Below are positions 19,946 through 28,087 of a stretch of 64,000 nucleotides of DNA, piece after piece. Positions within the stretch are counted from its first letter, which is position 1; every line of letters begins with the position of its first letter. The translations under genes were made by a program, and so were the position numbers. The notes under the pieces were generated by a model, which saw only the letters and a list, made by a program, of their open reading frames with translations, had not been told where the DNA came from and did no database searches. This stretch comes from Prochlorococcus sp. AG-347-I21 (lineage in GTDB: Bacteria; Cyanobacteriota; Cyanobacteriia; PCC-6307; Cyanobiaceae), in NCBI GenBank assembly GCA_003279055.1, contig QCBP01000007.1, positions 20,085-84,084 of the forward strand. Direction: 5' to 3'.

Positions 19946-20869
19946 TTAGTTGAATTTTTCCATAAAAATTTTTAAGAGAGGTATTGTAATTATTGAAATT
20001 AAAGTTGTAGTAAAAAGAATTTTTGAAGCAATTTTTTGTTTCACATCATAAGCCTCTGCCATTAAGATTGTTGATATTGCAGTTGGAGTTCCTGCTTGAA
20101 GTATTAATGCTGATGTTTGGTAATAATCAAAATTTAAAAATTTGCTTATTAAAAAAACAATACAAGGAAGAATAAATAACTTTAACAAAATTGAGAATTT
20201 AATTTCTTCATTAAGATCAAAAATTTTACCCTTCTGATTTGTAATTATCCCTAGTCTTGTTCCAACTATTATTATTGCTAAGGAAATAACTATTCTTGCA
20301 GGGATCCAAAGGTAATTACCTAATACCTTATCCAGATGAAAAAGATATGCGAAAAGTACACCTATGATCCCTCTTGATGCAGGACTATTTATCAATGCGT
20401 TTAATAATCCTTTGATATTTGGGATGTTCTTGTTTTGGGATTTTTCTTTAAGAAAAAATGGTCCAAATATCCAGGCGAATAGTGTTGTTCCTAAGTCAAA
20501 ACCGATAGTGAAGTTAATAGTTGTTGATGGTAGAAGAGCTATAGCAATTGGTATCCCAAGGAACGATGTATTACCTATTAGGCCTGCCAGCTGCAAAGTA
20601 TAATTCGAAAACCTATATTTAAATATTGGGCATATATTTATTAGAATTATTAAAAAACCAATTAGGGAGAATGCGAAAAAAGCGCTTTTGATAAGGTTTA
20701 TATCTATACCTTCTTTTAATAAAAGACCCATTACACTTAAGGGAATGCCAAATCTTATTAAAGGTCTTGCAATATATTTAGAAATTTTTGGATTCTTTTT
20801 TCCAAGAAAAAAACCAAAAATCAAAAAAGGTATAATACTTATAAAGAGAGAGTAGATGGAATTAAACAA
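19946..20869 (-). CDS. AEC family (auxin efflux carrier-like) transporter
   Basis: A 307-residue membrane protein with about ten hydrophobic helices and the AEC family layout: RPLIRFGIPLSVMGLLLKEG in helix 2, LQLAGLIGNTSFLGIPIAIA, where the broken helix has the conserved asparagine, and LILQAGTPTAISTILMAEAY in the C-terminal half. Members are often malate or other organic anion or amino acid carriers. Substrate and direction are unknown. It appears monocistronic. Confidence 0.88.
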   Translation of the reverse strand: MFNSIYSLFISIIPFLIFGFFLGKKNPKISKYIARPLIRFGIPLSVMGLLLKEGIDINLIKSAFFAFSLIGFLIILINICPIFKYRFSNYTLQLAGLIGNTSFLGIPIAIALLPSTTINFTIGFDLGTTLFAWIFGPFFLKEKSQNKNIPNIKGLLNALINSPASRGIIGVLFAYLFHLDKVLGNYLWIPARIVISLAIIIVGTRLGIITNQKGKIFDLNEEIKFSILLKLFILPCIVFLISKFLNFDYYQTSALILQAGTPTAISTILMAEAYDVKQKIASKILFTTTLISIITIPLLKIFMEKFN

Positions 20870-20932
20870 ATATCAATAATGCAATTTTAACTTGCCATAG
20901 CTAAGTCATAAAGTTTTTTATGCATTGATAAA

Positions 20933-21157
20933 TTAAATTATTTTCCATATTGCTTTTTCGGGAATTAAAGGGGATTTATTTAAATCTTCTGGCTCTTTAG
21001 TCAAAACTCTCCAAGTTGGCACTCTACAAGTTACGTAAGCAGGACTTTCTATTAAAACCCCGGGTTTCTCATCAAAAGTACAAGTAAAACCCTCTTTCCA
21101 GAAGCCACCATTGTTAAGGCTACCTTTAAACCAAACCCAGCATTTTGAAGTTTTCAA
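20933..21157 (-). CDS. Small tryptophan-rich protein of unknown function
   Basis: A 74-residue protein with six tryptophans and four cysteines, beginning MKTSKCWVWFKGSLNNGGFW and containing CTFDEKPGVLIESPAYVTCR. There is no signal peptide or membrane helix. The pattern suggests a compact beta-rich fold. I do not recognise the family. It lies downstream of the SemiSWEET gene on the same strand. Confidence 0.6.
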   Translation of the reverse strand: MKTSKCWVWFKGSLNNGGFWKEGFTCTFDEKPGVLIESPAYVTCRVPTWRVLTKEPEDLNKSPLIPEKAIWKII

Positions 21158-21230
21158 GATAGGTAAAAATTTAGTTCTATATTAAATAAAAATTAAGTTG
21201 CATATCTATAAATTAACACTAATAAAATAA

Positions 21231-21500
21231 TTATTGCTTATTTGAGATTTTTGAAAAATATACTTTTGAGATTAATATCGAGACATTTAAAATTATGGTA
21301 ACTAAATTTGCTATTAGTATTGGTTTAGAAGAAATTTTATAACCGTAAATAATCCAAGATAAGACTCCAATAATAAACATTATTAAAGTTGTCAAAGAAA
21401 CATCATCAGCCCTTTTTGTTTTTAGAGTCTTTATCAATTGAGGTAGAAATGCAGCTGTAGTTAAAATCGCCGCAAAATATCCAAATATGTCTACATTCAT
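21231..21500 (-). CDS. SemiSWEET / PQ-loop transporter
   Basis: An 89-residue protein with three transmembrane helices, which is one half of a eukaryotic SWEET sugar transporter. The first helix carries the PQ motif AAFLPQLIKTLKTKRADDVS and the middle helix reads TLIMFIIGVLSWIIYGY. It would act as a homodimer to move sugars or other small polar solutes passively. The gene is 14 bp downstream of the thioredoxin-fold gene and may be cotranscribed. Confidence 0.87.
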   Translation of the reverse strand: MNVDIFGYFAAILTTAAFLPQLIKTLKTKRADDVSLTTLIMFIIGVLSWIIYGYKISSKPILIANLVTIILNVSILISKVYFSKISNKQ

Positions 21501-21514
21501 AAAAGTTTTAAAAA

Positions 21515-22249
21515 CTATTCTTTAATTAAATCAGATAAAAAATCTAAAGGAGCTCTCATATTTGATGAATATCCAAGAACATCACTTGAAAAAAATTTAT
21601 AAATAACTTGACTTTTGTTGTTCAATAGAAAAGAAGCCCCTCTTTGAGGAAGATACTTTTCATGAAGAATATAATCACTCCAATTTTGAATTATTTCCTT
21701 CATGTTATTTAATCTAAAAGTTGCCAACTCAAATGGTCTCAAATATCCATCCCCGAAAACTTTTCTAAAAGAATCACCTGAAAATTTTAGAAATTTTAAA
21801 GCGTCAATTTTGTCGAATTCTGAATAAATTTGCTTCGCTTTTCGGTCGCCTGTGTAACCTCTAATAACTTCTTTAATTGTTTGAAAAGAATTTATACCAG
21901 ACAACATCAAAAGCATATTGATCCAACCTCCCAAACCTATATCTAGTCCTCTGGATAAATTTAAATTGTTATGGATTTGATTATCAGAAACAACTACTAA
22001 ATTTTCTTCACTAAAGCCAGTAAATTTACAGAATTTTTGTTTCCCATTTTGGTTGCCAATAGCAATGGCAAAAATATCTAAATTTTTTTCTTGATGATTA
22101 TCGATAAAATGTTTTAAATTAATTGCATATTCAATTGTGTCAAAATCTCCCAACAGACCAAATAAAACAATTAATTTAAAATTTTTCTGCCCGTTAAAGT
22201 TAAATTCTTCAACAAGATTTTTGATATTAGTATGAATTTTGTCAGTCAC
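21515..22249 (-). CDS. Predicted thioredoxin-fold protein, AhpC/TSA-like
   Basis: A 244-residue soluble protein. The opening KLIVLFGLLGDFDTIEYAIN, then LDIFAIAIGN, VVVSDNQIHNNLNLSRGLDI and the late GASFLLNNKSQVIYKFFSSD follow the strand order of peroxiredoxin-like AhpC/TSA proteins. However, no cysteine sits at the usual peroxidatic position; the only cysteine is in KQKFCKFTGF. It may therefore be a non-catalytic or redox-altered relative. It lies upstream of isiB on the opposite strand, so the two share a 142 bp divergent promoter region. Confidence 0.55.
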   Translation of the reverse strand: MTDKIHTNIKNLVEEFNFNGQKNFKLIVLFGLLGDFDTIEYAINLKHFIDNHQEKNLDIFAIAIGNQNGKQKFCKFTGFSEENLVVVSDNQIHNNLNLSRGLDIGLGGWINMLLMLSGINSFQTIKEVIRGYTGDRKAKQIYSEFDKIDALKFLKFSGDSFRKVFGDGYLRPFELATFRLNNMKEIIQNWSDYILHEKYLPQRGASFLLNNKSQVIYKFFSSDVLGYSSNMRAPLDFLSDLIKE

Positions 22250-22391
22250 GATTTTTTAAATGTTTTAAAAATTATTCTCAAAAAAAATTTTTCTAACCTT
22301 GATTGGTATAAAATTTTACGTGAAAAAGTTTTTACGGAATTTAATTTAACGTTTTTAGATTTTATTATTTTAATGTAAATATTTTGAAGTT

Positions 22392-22916
22392 ATGACTGTA
22401 GGAATTTATTACGCTACTACAACTGGAAAAACTGAAGACGTAGCTGATCGTCTTCACAACTTTATCTCTTCAGCAGAAGCACCTAAAGATGTCTCTGATG
22501 TAGATGATCTTTCGGAATTTGAAGGTCTTGATGGAATTATCTGCGGTATACCTACTTGGAATACTGGTGCAGATGAAGAAAGATCGGGTACTGCATGGGA
22601 TTCAATCTTAGAGGATATTGGTGAACTCAGTTTATCAGGAAAAAAAGTCGCAATTTTTGGTTTAGGAGATTCTTCTACCTATACAGAAAACTATTGTGAT
22701 GCAATGGAAGAACTTCATAGCTACTTCATTAAAGCAGGCGCCGAAATGGTCGGTTATGTAGATAAATCTTCTTATACATTTGATGAGTCTAAAAGTGTTA
22801 TTGGAGAAAGCTTTTGTGGCTTACCTCTTGATGAGGATAGTGAATCTGATTTAACCGATTCACGTCTTGAAACATGGGCTTCTCAGCTTAAGAGTGAAAT
22901 CCCTTCATTGGCATAA
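22392..22916 (+). CDS. isiB: Flavodoxin
   Basis: A 174-residue long-chain flavodoxin, the FMN electron carrier that replaces ferredoxin at photosystem I when iron is scarce. The phosphate-binding loop is IYYATTTGKTEDVADRL, the first isoalloxazine loop is GIPTWNTGADEERSGTAWD with the stacking Trp, and the second is GLGDSSTYTENYCDAM with the stacking Tyr. The long-chain insert follows. It is 143 bp upstream of the Pcb/IsiA-like gene on the same strand. Iron-responsive expression is known for the family; I found no convincing Fur box by eye. Confidence 0.97.
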   Translation: MTVGIYYATTTGKTEDVADRLHNFISSAEAPKDVSDVDDLSEFEGLDGIICGIPTWNTGADEERSGTAWDSILEDIGELSLSGKKVAIFGLGDSSTYTENYCDAMEELHSYFIKAGAEMVGYVDKSSYTFDESKSVIGESFCGLPLDEDSESDLTDSRLETWASQLKSEIPSLA

Positions 22917-23059
22917 GCTTTCTCAGATATTATTTCCCCAATTTGTAACATTTGTTCTTTCACAATATGTTTTTTTTACATAAGTAATTAAATCTGTAAA
23001 GAACATGTAAAAACAATACTTATTAGCAATATGCTCAATTTGCTGTTTACTTAAATCAA

Positions 23060-24118
23060 GTGTTACAAACTTACGGAAAATCTGATGTCACCTATGACTG
23101 GTACGCAGGGAATTCTGGTGTTGTAGGCCGTTCAGGTAAATTCATAGCTGCTCACGCTGCCCATGCAGGCCTAATGATGTTCTGGGCAGGAGCTTTTGGA
23201 TTATTTGAATTGGCTCGTTATGACGCCAGTATTCCGATGGGTGCACAGAAAGCAATTGTTTTGCCCCATCTTGCGGGGATTGGAATTGGTGGCATTGAAA
23301 ATGGTGTTATTACTGAACCATATGGCATTGTTGTAATTTGCACATTGCATCTAATTTTCTCAGCAGTATTGGGTGCTGGGGGATTATTACATTCCAATAA
23401 ATTTGCAGGTGATCTTGGAGACTATCCAGAAAATAGTAAGCCACAAAAATTTGATTTTGAATGGGATGATCCAGATAAATTAACTTTTATTCTTGGCCAT
23501 CATCTAATCTTTCTGGGGCTTGGAGCAATTATGTTCGTTGAATGGGCTCGTATTCATGGGATTTACGACCCAGCAATAGGATCTACAAGACAAGTTATTT
23601 ACAATTTAGACATTGCAGCTATCTGGAATCATCAATTTGATTTTTTAAAAATAGATAGTCTGGAAGATGTTATGGGTGGGCATGCCTTCCTTGCTTTTCT
23701 CGAAATAATTGGAGGAGTTTTCCATATATGTACTAAACAATTTGGAGAATATACAGAATTCAAAGGAAAAGGATTGCTTGGAGCTGAGGCAATTTTGTCA
23801 TACTCAGTGGTGGGTGTTTCTTACATGGCATTTGTTGCTGCTTTTTGGTGTGCTTCAAACACAACAATTTATCCAGTTGACTTATATGGTGAGCCCTTAA
23901 AGCTTCAATTTGAATTCGCACCTTATTTTATTGATTCAGTAGATTTAGGTTCGGGAGCATATAGCTCAAGAGCTTGGCTTGCTAATACTCATTTTTATTT
24001 GGGTTTCTTTTTCTTACAAGGTCATCTTTGGCATGCACTAAGAGCAATGGGATTTGACTTTAAGAAAATTGGTCAAGCATTTGACAATATAGAGAATACA
24101 AAAATTACTCAAAACTAA
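23060..24118 (+). CDS. pcb: Pcb chlorophyll a/b-binding antenna protein, IsiA-like
   Basis: A 352-residue six-helix antenna protein of the CP43/IsiA/Pcb family that binds divinyl chlorophylls in the thylakoid membrane. The start is GTG. Conserved chlorophyll-ligand segments include GKFIAAHAAHAGLMMFWAG, FILGHHLIFLGLGAIMFVEW, IDSLEDVMGGHAFLAFLEI and YLGFFFLQGHLWHALRAMGF. The large lumenal loop of CP43 is absent, as in other Pcb proteins. Its position next to flavodoxin recalls the isiAB operon, but gene order is reversed and the 143 bp gap suggests its own promoter. It is probably an iron-stress or photosystem I-associated Pcb. A terminator follows. Confidence 0.95.
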   Translation: MLQTYGKSDVTYDWYAGNSGVVGRSGKFIAAHAAHAGLMMFWAGAFGLFELARYDASIPMGAQKAIVLPHLAGIGIGGIENGVITEPYGIVVICTLHLIFSAVLGAGGLLHSNKFAGDLGDYPENSKPQKFDFEWDDPDKLTFILGHHLIFLGLGAIMFVEWARIHGIYDPAIGSTRQVIYNLDIAAIWNHQFDFLKIDSLEDVMGGHAFLAFLEIIGGVFHICTKQFGEYTEFKGKGLLGAEAILSYSVVGVSYMAFVAAFWCASNTTIYPVDLYGEPLKLQFEFAPYFIDSVDLGSGAYSSRAWLANTHFYLGFFFLQGHLWHALRAMGFDFKKIGQAFDNIENTKITQN

Positions 24119-24134
24119 TTTAATTTAAGAAAAA

Positions 24135-24164
24135 AACCTCTCCCTTAACGGGGAGGTTTTTTTT
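24135..24164 (+). terminator. Rho-independent terminator after pcb
   Basis: A GC-rich hairpin (ACCTCTCCC, loop TTAAC, GGGGAGGT with one bulged T) is followed by a run of eight T. It lies 16 bp after the pcb stop codon and 29 bp before the next gene. Confidence 0.9.
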
Positions 24165-24193
24165 GTAGAATTATCACTACGTATAAAAAATTT

Positions 24194-24847
24194 ATGGATA
24201 ATCTACAAAAAATTAACTGTATAGAGATTTTTAGAAAGGCTTATGAAAGAAGGTACACCTGGAAAAATGATTTTAACGGTTACCAAGGTAGATGTACTTT
24301 TTTGACTAATAATAATATTCATCAAGGTAGTTTCGTATTAGGTAAAGATTTTAAACCAAATATTCATAATATAGAAGATGAGAAAATTATTAAAAGTATT
24401 GCCTCCCAGTTATTTGAAGTGTGTATACATAGGGTAAAGAGAGAATTCGAAACTGTTCATTCAGAAAATAAATTTAATTTACTTAAAAATTCTGAAAGTG
24501 GAATTGAGATGAGTGTTTCAGGTAAGAATCAAGGTGATAAATACAGAGTTAAAAATGACTGTATAAATATGGTCTATAGAAAAATTCATGGAACTATAAT
24601 TGAAATTTTTGTTGAAGAGTTCTTAGATACAGGAATAGGTATCCTTAGTAAAAAATACACTAGTCAACAATTTGATCCCAATACACTTGAGGCAAGTTCT
24701 CAAAAACTAGAATATGAAGATGAATTTATGAAACTAGGAACTGACGATAATTGGATATTAAATTCAAGAACGATAAAATACTACGACCAAAACCAAGAAG
24801 AAAAAACTCAGAAGTTTATTTTTGAGGATATCTGTTTATTAAAATAA
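24194..24847 (+). CDS. DUF3386 family protein
   Basis: A 217-residue soluble protein. The N-terminal pattern FRKAYERRYTWKNDFNGYQG matches the DUF3386 family found in cyanobacteria and plant plastids. The rest is a run of beta strands consistent with a lipocalin- or LolA-like barrel, but this is inference. No signal peptide is visible. Start ATG is 29 bp past the pcb terminator. Function unknown. Confidence 0.7.
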   Translation: MDNLQKINCIEIFRKAYERRYTWKNDFNGYQGRCTFLTNNNIHQGSFVLGKDFKPNIHNIEDEKIIKSIASQLFEVCIHRVKREFETVHSENKFNLLKNSESGIEMSVSGKNQGDKYRVKNDCINMVYRKIHGTIIEIFVEEFLDTGIGILSKKYTSQQFDPNTLEASSQKLEYEDEFMKLGTDDNWILNSRTIKYYDQNQEEKTQKFIFEDICLLK

Positions 24848-24853
24848 GACTTT

Positions 24854-25099
24854 TTATTCAACCAATCTAAATCCTTTATCAAGAAGTTTTTGATAAAGCA
24901 GTCTCGCTCTGAAGGCTAAAATTTGTTCTTCTTTTTCATTACTAATTACATGAAAATAATTATTATCTAGTTTATTTTTGCTAAAACATACGTTGGCCTC
25001 TCCCAATCTTAAAGTCCAGTTTTCTTCTTTAGCTAAATGCTGATTAGGTCCTAGATCCCATGGGCATTTCTCAGGATATTTTTCTCTTTTAGAACCCAT
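24854..25099 (-). CDS. Small conserved-looking protein, unknown function
   Basis: An 81-residue soluble protein beginning MGSKREKYPEKCPWDLGPNQ with later segments WTLRLGEANVCF and EEQILAFRARLLYQKLLDKG. There are no membrane helices. It converges with the DUF3386 gene at a 6 bp gap. I do not recognise a family. Confidence 0.55.
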   Translation of the reverse strand: MGSKREKYPEKCPWDLGPNQHLAKEENWTLRLGEANVCFSKNKLDNNYFHVISNEKEEQILAFRARLLYQKLLDKGFRLVE

Positions 25100-25195
25100 A
25101 TGATTAATTTAACTATCCAATGTTAGTAAAAATTTAAAAGTATGGCTATAAATTCTAATCTTTCGATTTGTATGAAAATGTAATCAAAGTATTAT

Positions 25196-25834
25196 TTATT
25201 CTTTAGTGGCAATTAGACAATAAAAAGGATCTTTACTTAAAAGATTAAAGATATTAAGGACTGGTTGATTAAACTTTTTAATAATTTTTGGTTCTTTAAA
25301 TCCGTTTGTTATTAATACTTTTCTTACATATTGAATTCTCTCTTCCTCATTTGAAGAAGTCCATATATTAGGAGCCTTATGCCAAAATGCTCTATTTGAA
25401 AAGGCTATTATAAATTTGCCTTGATCACTCAAAATTCTTACGATTTCGTTAGTTAAATTTTCTGGATATTGTAAATACTGCCAAGCTGCCACCATTAAAC
25501 AATAATCAATACTTCCATTATCTAGTGGAATTTTTTGACTTAAATTGAAATTTTGTATCCAATAGTTGTCAAAAACTTTGTTTTTTTCAAGTTCTTGTTT
25601 GTTTAATCCATGCCCAATAACTTTTTTATATTGCTTATCTTCAGGTAGATAACTATCCCAACTGGACATTAAATCAAGAATAGTTGAATATTCTTCAATT
25701 TCATTTTTATAAATAGTTGACAAATACTGCCGGAAATTTGAATCGAGATGGTATACAAATTTTGGTTCAGAATAAAATTCTTCATCATTACTCTCATCAA
25801 GTTTTTTTCTTTGATAATTATTTAAAACTTCCAA
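25196..25834 (-). CDS. Class I SAM-dependent methyltransferase
   Basis: A 212-residue protein with a Methyltransf_11-like Rossmann fold. Motif I is degenerate (STILDLMSSWDSYLPEDKQY with D at the end of strand 1). The motif II/III region reads VIGHGLNKQELEKN, motif IV is LPLDNGSIDYCLMVAAWQYL in sense (IPLDNGSIDYCLMV), and the post-motif strand is IVRILSDQGKFIIAFSNR. The missing glycine-rich loop (DLMSSW for the usual DxGxG) is also seen in cyanobacterial relatives. Substrate unknown. Confidence 0.75.
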   Translation of the reverse strand: MEVLNNYQRKKLDESNDEEFYSEPKFVYHLDSNFRQYLSTIYKNEIEEYSTILDLMSSWDSYLPEDKQYKKVIGHGLNKQELEKNKVFDNYWIQNFNLSQKIPLDNGSIDYCLMVAAWQYLQYPENLTNEIVRILSDQGKFIIAFSNRAFWHKAPNIWTSSNEEERIQYVRKVLITNGFKEPKIIKKFNQPVLNIFNLLSKDPFYCLIATKE

Positions 25835-25986
25835 AACGAAAATTATGAAAAGTAACTTAAATTTAATAAATAGATATTAATATTGTGTTTTGGAATGGAT
25901 TTTAAATTTAATTAATTAAAGATTTCTAAAAAACCTAGACATCTATTCAAAAAAAGTTAAATTAATAATTAATAATTTAATTAATA

Positions 25987-26157
25987 ATGATTGAATTCAA
26001 AAGGAGCAAAAAACGTAGATCTAAAAATGCCCTTTTCAATCCCTATAAAAACGGAATAAGTGAATACGATATGGCATATCTTTCAACAAAAAAAACTTTA
26101 AAAAATAAAACTCTTAATCTAAAAGATGATTTTCAAAAAGATAATTTAGCTGCATAA
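25987..26157 (+). CDS. 56-residue basic protein upstream of the tautomerase gene
   Basis: An ATG-initiated frame of 56 codons rich in lysine and arginine, starting MIEFKRSKKRRSKNALFNPY and ending DDFQKDNLAA. It ends two bases before the ATG of the MIF-like gene, a spacing typical of translational coupling. There is no membrane segment. The composition (Lys/Arg/Asn) is close to random for this AT-rich genome, so reality rests on length, spacing and the absence of any competing gene. Confidence 0.5.
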   Translation: MIEFKRSKKRRSKNALFNPYKNGISEYDMAYLSTKKTLKNKTLNLKDDFQKDNLAA

Positions 26158-26159
26158 AT

Positions 26160-26492
26160 ATGCCTTACATTAATGTTTCTACTTCAGCAAAAATAGAGGA
26201 TAAGAAAAAATTACTTGAAGAAATCTCAATATTAATTTCATCTTTAACAAATAAATCAAAAAGATTTGTTATGGCCAAATTAGATGATAACTCCGAAATG
26301 TATTTCGAAGGTGAAAGCCCTTGTTGTTTTTTAGAGATTAAGTCAATAGGCTCTTTAAATCCTTCAGAAATGGCAAAGCCATTGTCTAATTTTGTACATG
26401 AGAAAATAGGAATTCCAATAGATAAAATTTATATTTCTTTTGAGGATGTCCCTGCTTCGATGTGGGCTTGGAATGGAAGAACATTCGGTTGA
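26160..26492 (+). CDS. MIF-like tautomerase
   Basis: A 110-residue member of the macrophage migration inhibitory factor / phenylpyruvate tautomerase superfamily. The catalytic Pro follows the initiator Met (MPYINVSTSA), and the family elements RFVMAKLDDNSEMYFEGESP, FLEIKSIGSL and the C-terminal ISFEDVPASMWAWNGRTFG are present. It forms trimers in this family. The natural substrate is unknown. A Prochlorococcus MIF homolog has been structurally characterised, as I recall. Confidence 0.92.
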   Translation: MPYINVSTSAKIEDKKKLLEEISILISSLTNKSKRFVMAKLDDNSEMYFEGESPCCFLEIKSIGSLNPSEMAKPLSNFVHEKIGIPIDKIYISFEDVPASMWAWNGRTFG

Positions 26493-26517
26493 AAATTATT
26501 ATTTTAGGTATAAATTT

Positions 26518-26907
26518 ATGGCAATAAATAAGTTAGTTGATTTAAACAGTCTTAGAAATGCTCCTCAATTAAGCAATAGTCAAGTAAAAAAACTTTTAGA
26601 AGAACTGGAAGCAAATATTTTGGATGCTGATTGGATAACAATAGGAATAATGGCTCCTTGTGATATTAAAGCTATTGAAGCATTGAAATCGATTTCTAAG
26701 AAATATTCATCAATTAAGTTTGGCAATTTAGATTCGCTTCATGCGGATGGAAGTGTTTTTTTAAAGGGTAATCAAAAAACAGGTAATGTTTTTGTTAGAT
26801 CTGAAAATGGTCTCGGAGAAGGCATATTAATAACATGCCAGTATGATCAGGATGCTGTAAATTCAAACACTTTTGGACCTTTGCCTTTAGATTTTTTTTC
26901 TAATTAA
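26518..26907 (+). CDS. DUF1824 family protein
   Basis: A 129-residue soluble protein. I place the start at ATG 26518 (MAINKLVDLNSLRNAPQLSN), 25 bp after the tautomerase stop, rather than the longer in-frame ATG at 26440, which would overlap that gene. Motifs ADWITIGIMAPCDIKAIEAL and EGILITCQYDQDAVNSNTFG and the end GPLPLDFF fit the cyanobacterial/plastid DUF1824 family, whose function is unknown. Confidence 0.78.
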   Translation: MAINKLVDLNSLRNAPQLSNSQVKKLLEELEANILDADWITIGIMAPCDIKAIEALKSISKKYSSIKFGNLDSLHADGSVFLKGNQKTGNVFVRSENGLGEGILITCQYDQDAVNSNTFGPLPLDFFSN

Positions 26908-27076
26908 TTATTGAACAAAATTACCTAATTTATTGGCTGAAGAATGGGTTCTGAACTAGATTTACTGCTAATGTTTTTAGTCAAAATGGGAAAATTTTTT
27001 TTTATTATCCTTTTCAATAAGCTTTGTTATTATGTTTTATGGACTTGTTCTTAATTTTTCCACTTTTTAAAAGTTA

Positions 27077-27949
27077 ATGTTTTTTCAGGACATAATTCAA
27101 AATCTTAATAATTTTTGGTCTAAAGAGGGGTGTTTGATTATGCAGCCTTATGATACAGAAAAGGGGGCTGGCACTATGAGTCCTCATACTTTTTTGAGGG
27201 CTATTGGGCCAGAACCTTGGTCTGTTGCATATGCCGAACCATGTAGAAGACCTACAGATGGAAGATTTGGGGAAAATCCGAATCGTGCTCAACATTACTT
27301 TCAATATCAGGTAATAATTAAGCCCTCTCCTGATGGGATTCAAGAAAAATATTTGAAATCTTTAGAATCTCTTGGAATAAACCCTAAAGATCACGATATC
27401 AGATTTGTAGAAGATAATTGGGAGTCACCAACTCTTGGAGCTTGGGGTGTGGGTTGGGAGGTTTGGCTTGATGGAATGGAAGTTACTCAATTTACCTATT
27501 TTCAACAATGTGGAGGAGTTGATTGTAAACCAATTCCAATTGAAATTACATATGGTTTAGAGAGAATTGCGATGTTCTTGCAAGATAAGGAAAGTATTTG
27601 GGACTTAAACTGGAACGAAAATCTGAAATATAGTGATATTTGGCTCCAATTTGAGAAAGGTCAATGCTCATATAACTTCACTGAATCTAATCCTGCTAAT
27701 CTAAGAAAATTATTTGAAATCTATCAAGATGAAGCCAATTTATTAATTGGGAAAAGGCTTACTTACCCTGCTCTTGATTACGTTTTAAAATGTAGTCATA
27801 CTTTTAATTTGCTTGATGCTAGAGGTGTAATATCAGTAACAGATCGTGCTCAATATATAGAAAAAATTAGAAAGTTAGCAAGAGAAGTTGCCTCTGCGTG
27901 GGTAGAGGAAAGAGAATTTATGGGTAACCCATTATTAGAAAAAAAATAA
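27077..27949 (+). CDS. glyQ: Glycyl-tRNA synthetase alpha subunit
   Basis: A 290-residue catalytic alpha chain of the bacterial alpha2-beta2 GlyRS, a class IIc synthetase. Family hallmarks are [59 protein letters not shown] and the C-terminal [20 protein letters not shown]. The beta subunit GlyS is not in this window, so the two chains are encoded apart, as is normal in cyanobacteria. Confidence 0.98.
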   Translation: MFFQDIIQNLNNFWSKEGCLIMQPYDTEKGAGTMSPHTFLRAIGPEPWSVAYAEPCRRPTDGRFGENPNRAQHYFQYQVIIKPSPDGIQEKYLKSLESLGINPKDHDIRFVEDNWESPTLGAWGVGWEVWLDGMEVTQFTYFQQCGGVDCKPIPIEITYGLERIAMFLQDKESIWDLNWNENLKYSDIWLQFEKGQCSYNFTESNPANLRKLFEIYQDEANLLIGKRLTYPALDYVLKCSHTFNLLDARGVISVTDRAQYIEKIRKLAREVASAWVEEREFMGNPLLEKK

Positions 27950-28053
27950 AAATTATTGCTAAGAAAAAAAATATAAGGTTAATGTAAAAAATTATACATT
28001 GATATGCATCTATTAGTTCTTCTCTAAAAAGTTACCTTCGATACAATTTAAAT

Positions 28054-28087
28054 ACCCATTTCTATGGGCATTTTCGTGTGAGGTAAA
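28054..28087 (+). promoter_or_regulatory. Porin leader with Yfr1-complementary site over the ribosome binding site
   Basis: The leader contains a small hairpin (CCCAT-TTCT-ATGGG, 28055-28068) and then GTGTGAGG at 28076-28083, whose GAGG acts as Shine-Dalgarno four bases before the ATG. GTGTGAGG is a perfect complement of CCTCACAC inside the Yfr1 core at 33343-33350. Yfr1 is known to silence outer membrane protein mRNAs in Prochlorococcus through this unpaired motif, so binding here would block initiation. The pairing is seen in sequence; repression of this mRNA is inference. Confidence 0.75.

Noticed and set aside
22250..22391. Possible Fur box upstream of isiB
   Set aside because: AT-rich dyads exist, but none approaches a GATAATGATAATCATTATC-type palindrome closely enough to report.
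22917..23059. Possible NtcA site (GTA-N8-TAC) upstream of pcb
   Set aside because: The best match, GTAAAAACAATAC, has a seven-base spacer, not eight.
26440..26517. Longer ATG start for the DUF1824 protein
   Set aside because: It would overlap the tautomerase gene by 53 bp and add residues unlike the family; the ATG at 26518 gives the expected N-terminus.
26951..27061. 36-codon plus-strand frame upstream of glyQ with a hydrophobic middle
   Set aside because: Composition is what AT-rich noise gives (Phe/Ile/Leu/Lys runs), there is no ribosome binding site, and the region more simply holds the glyQ promoter.
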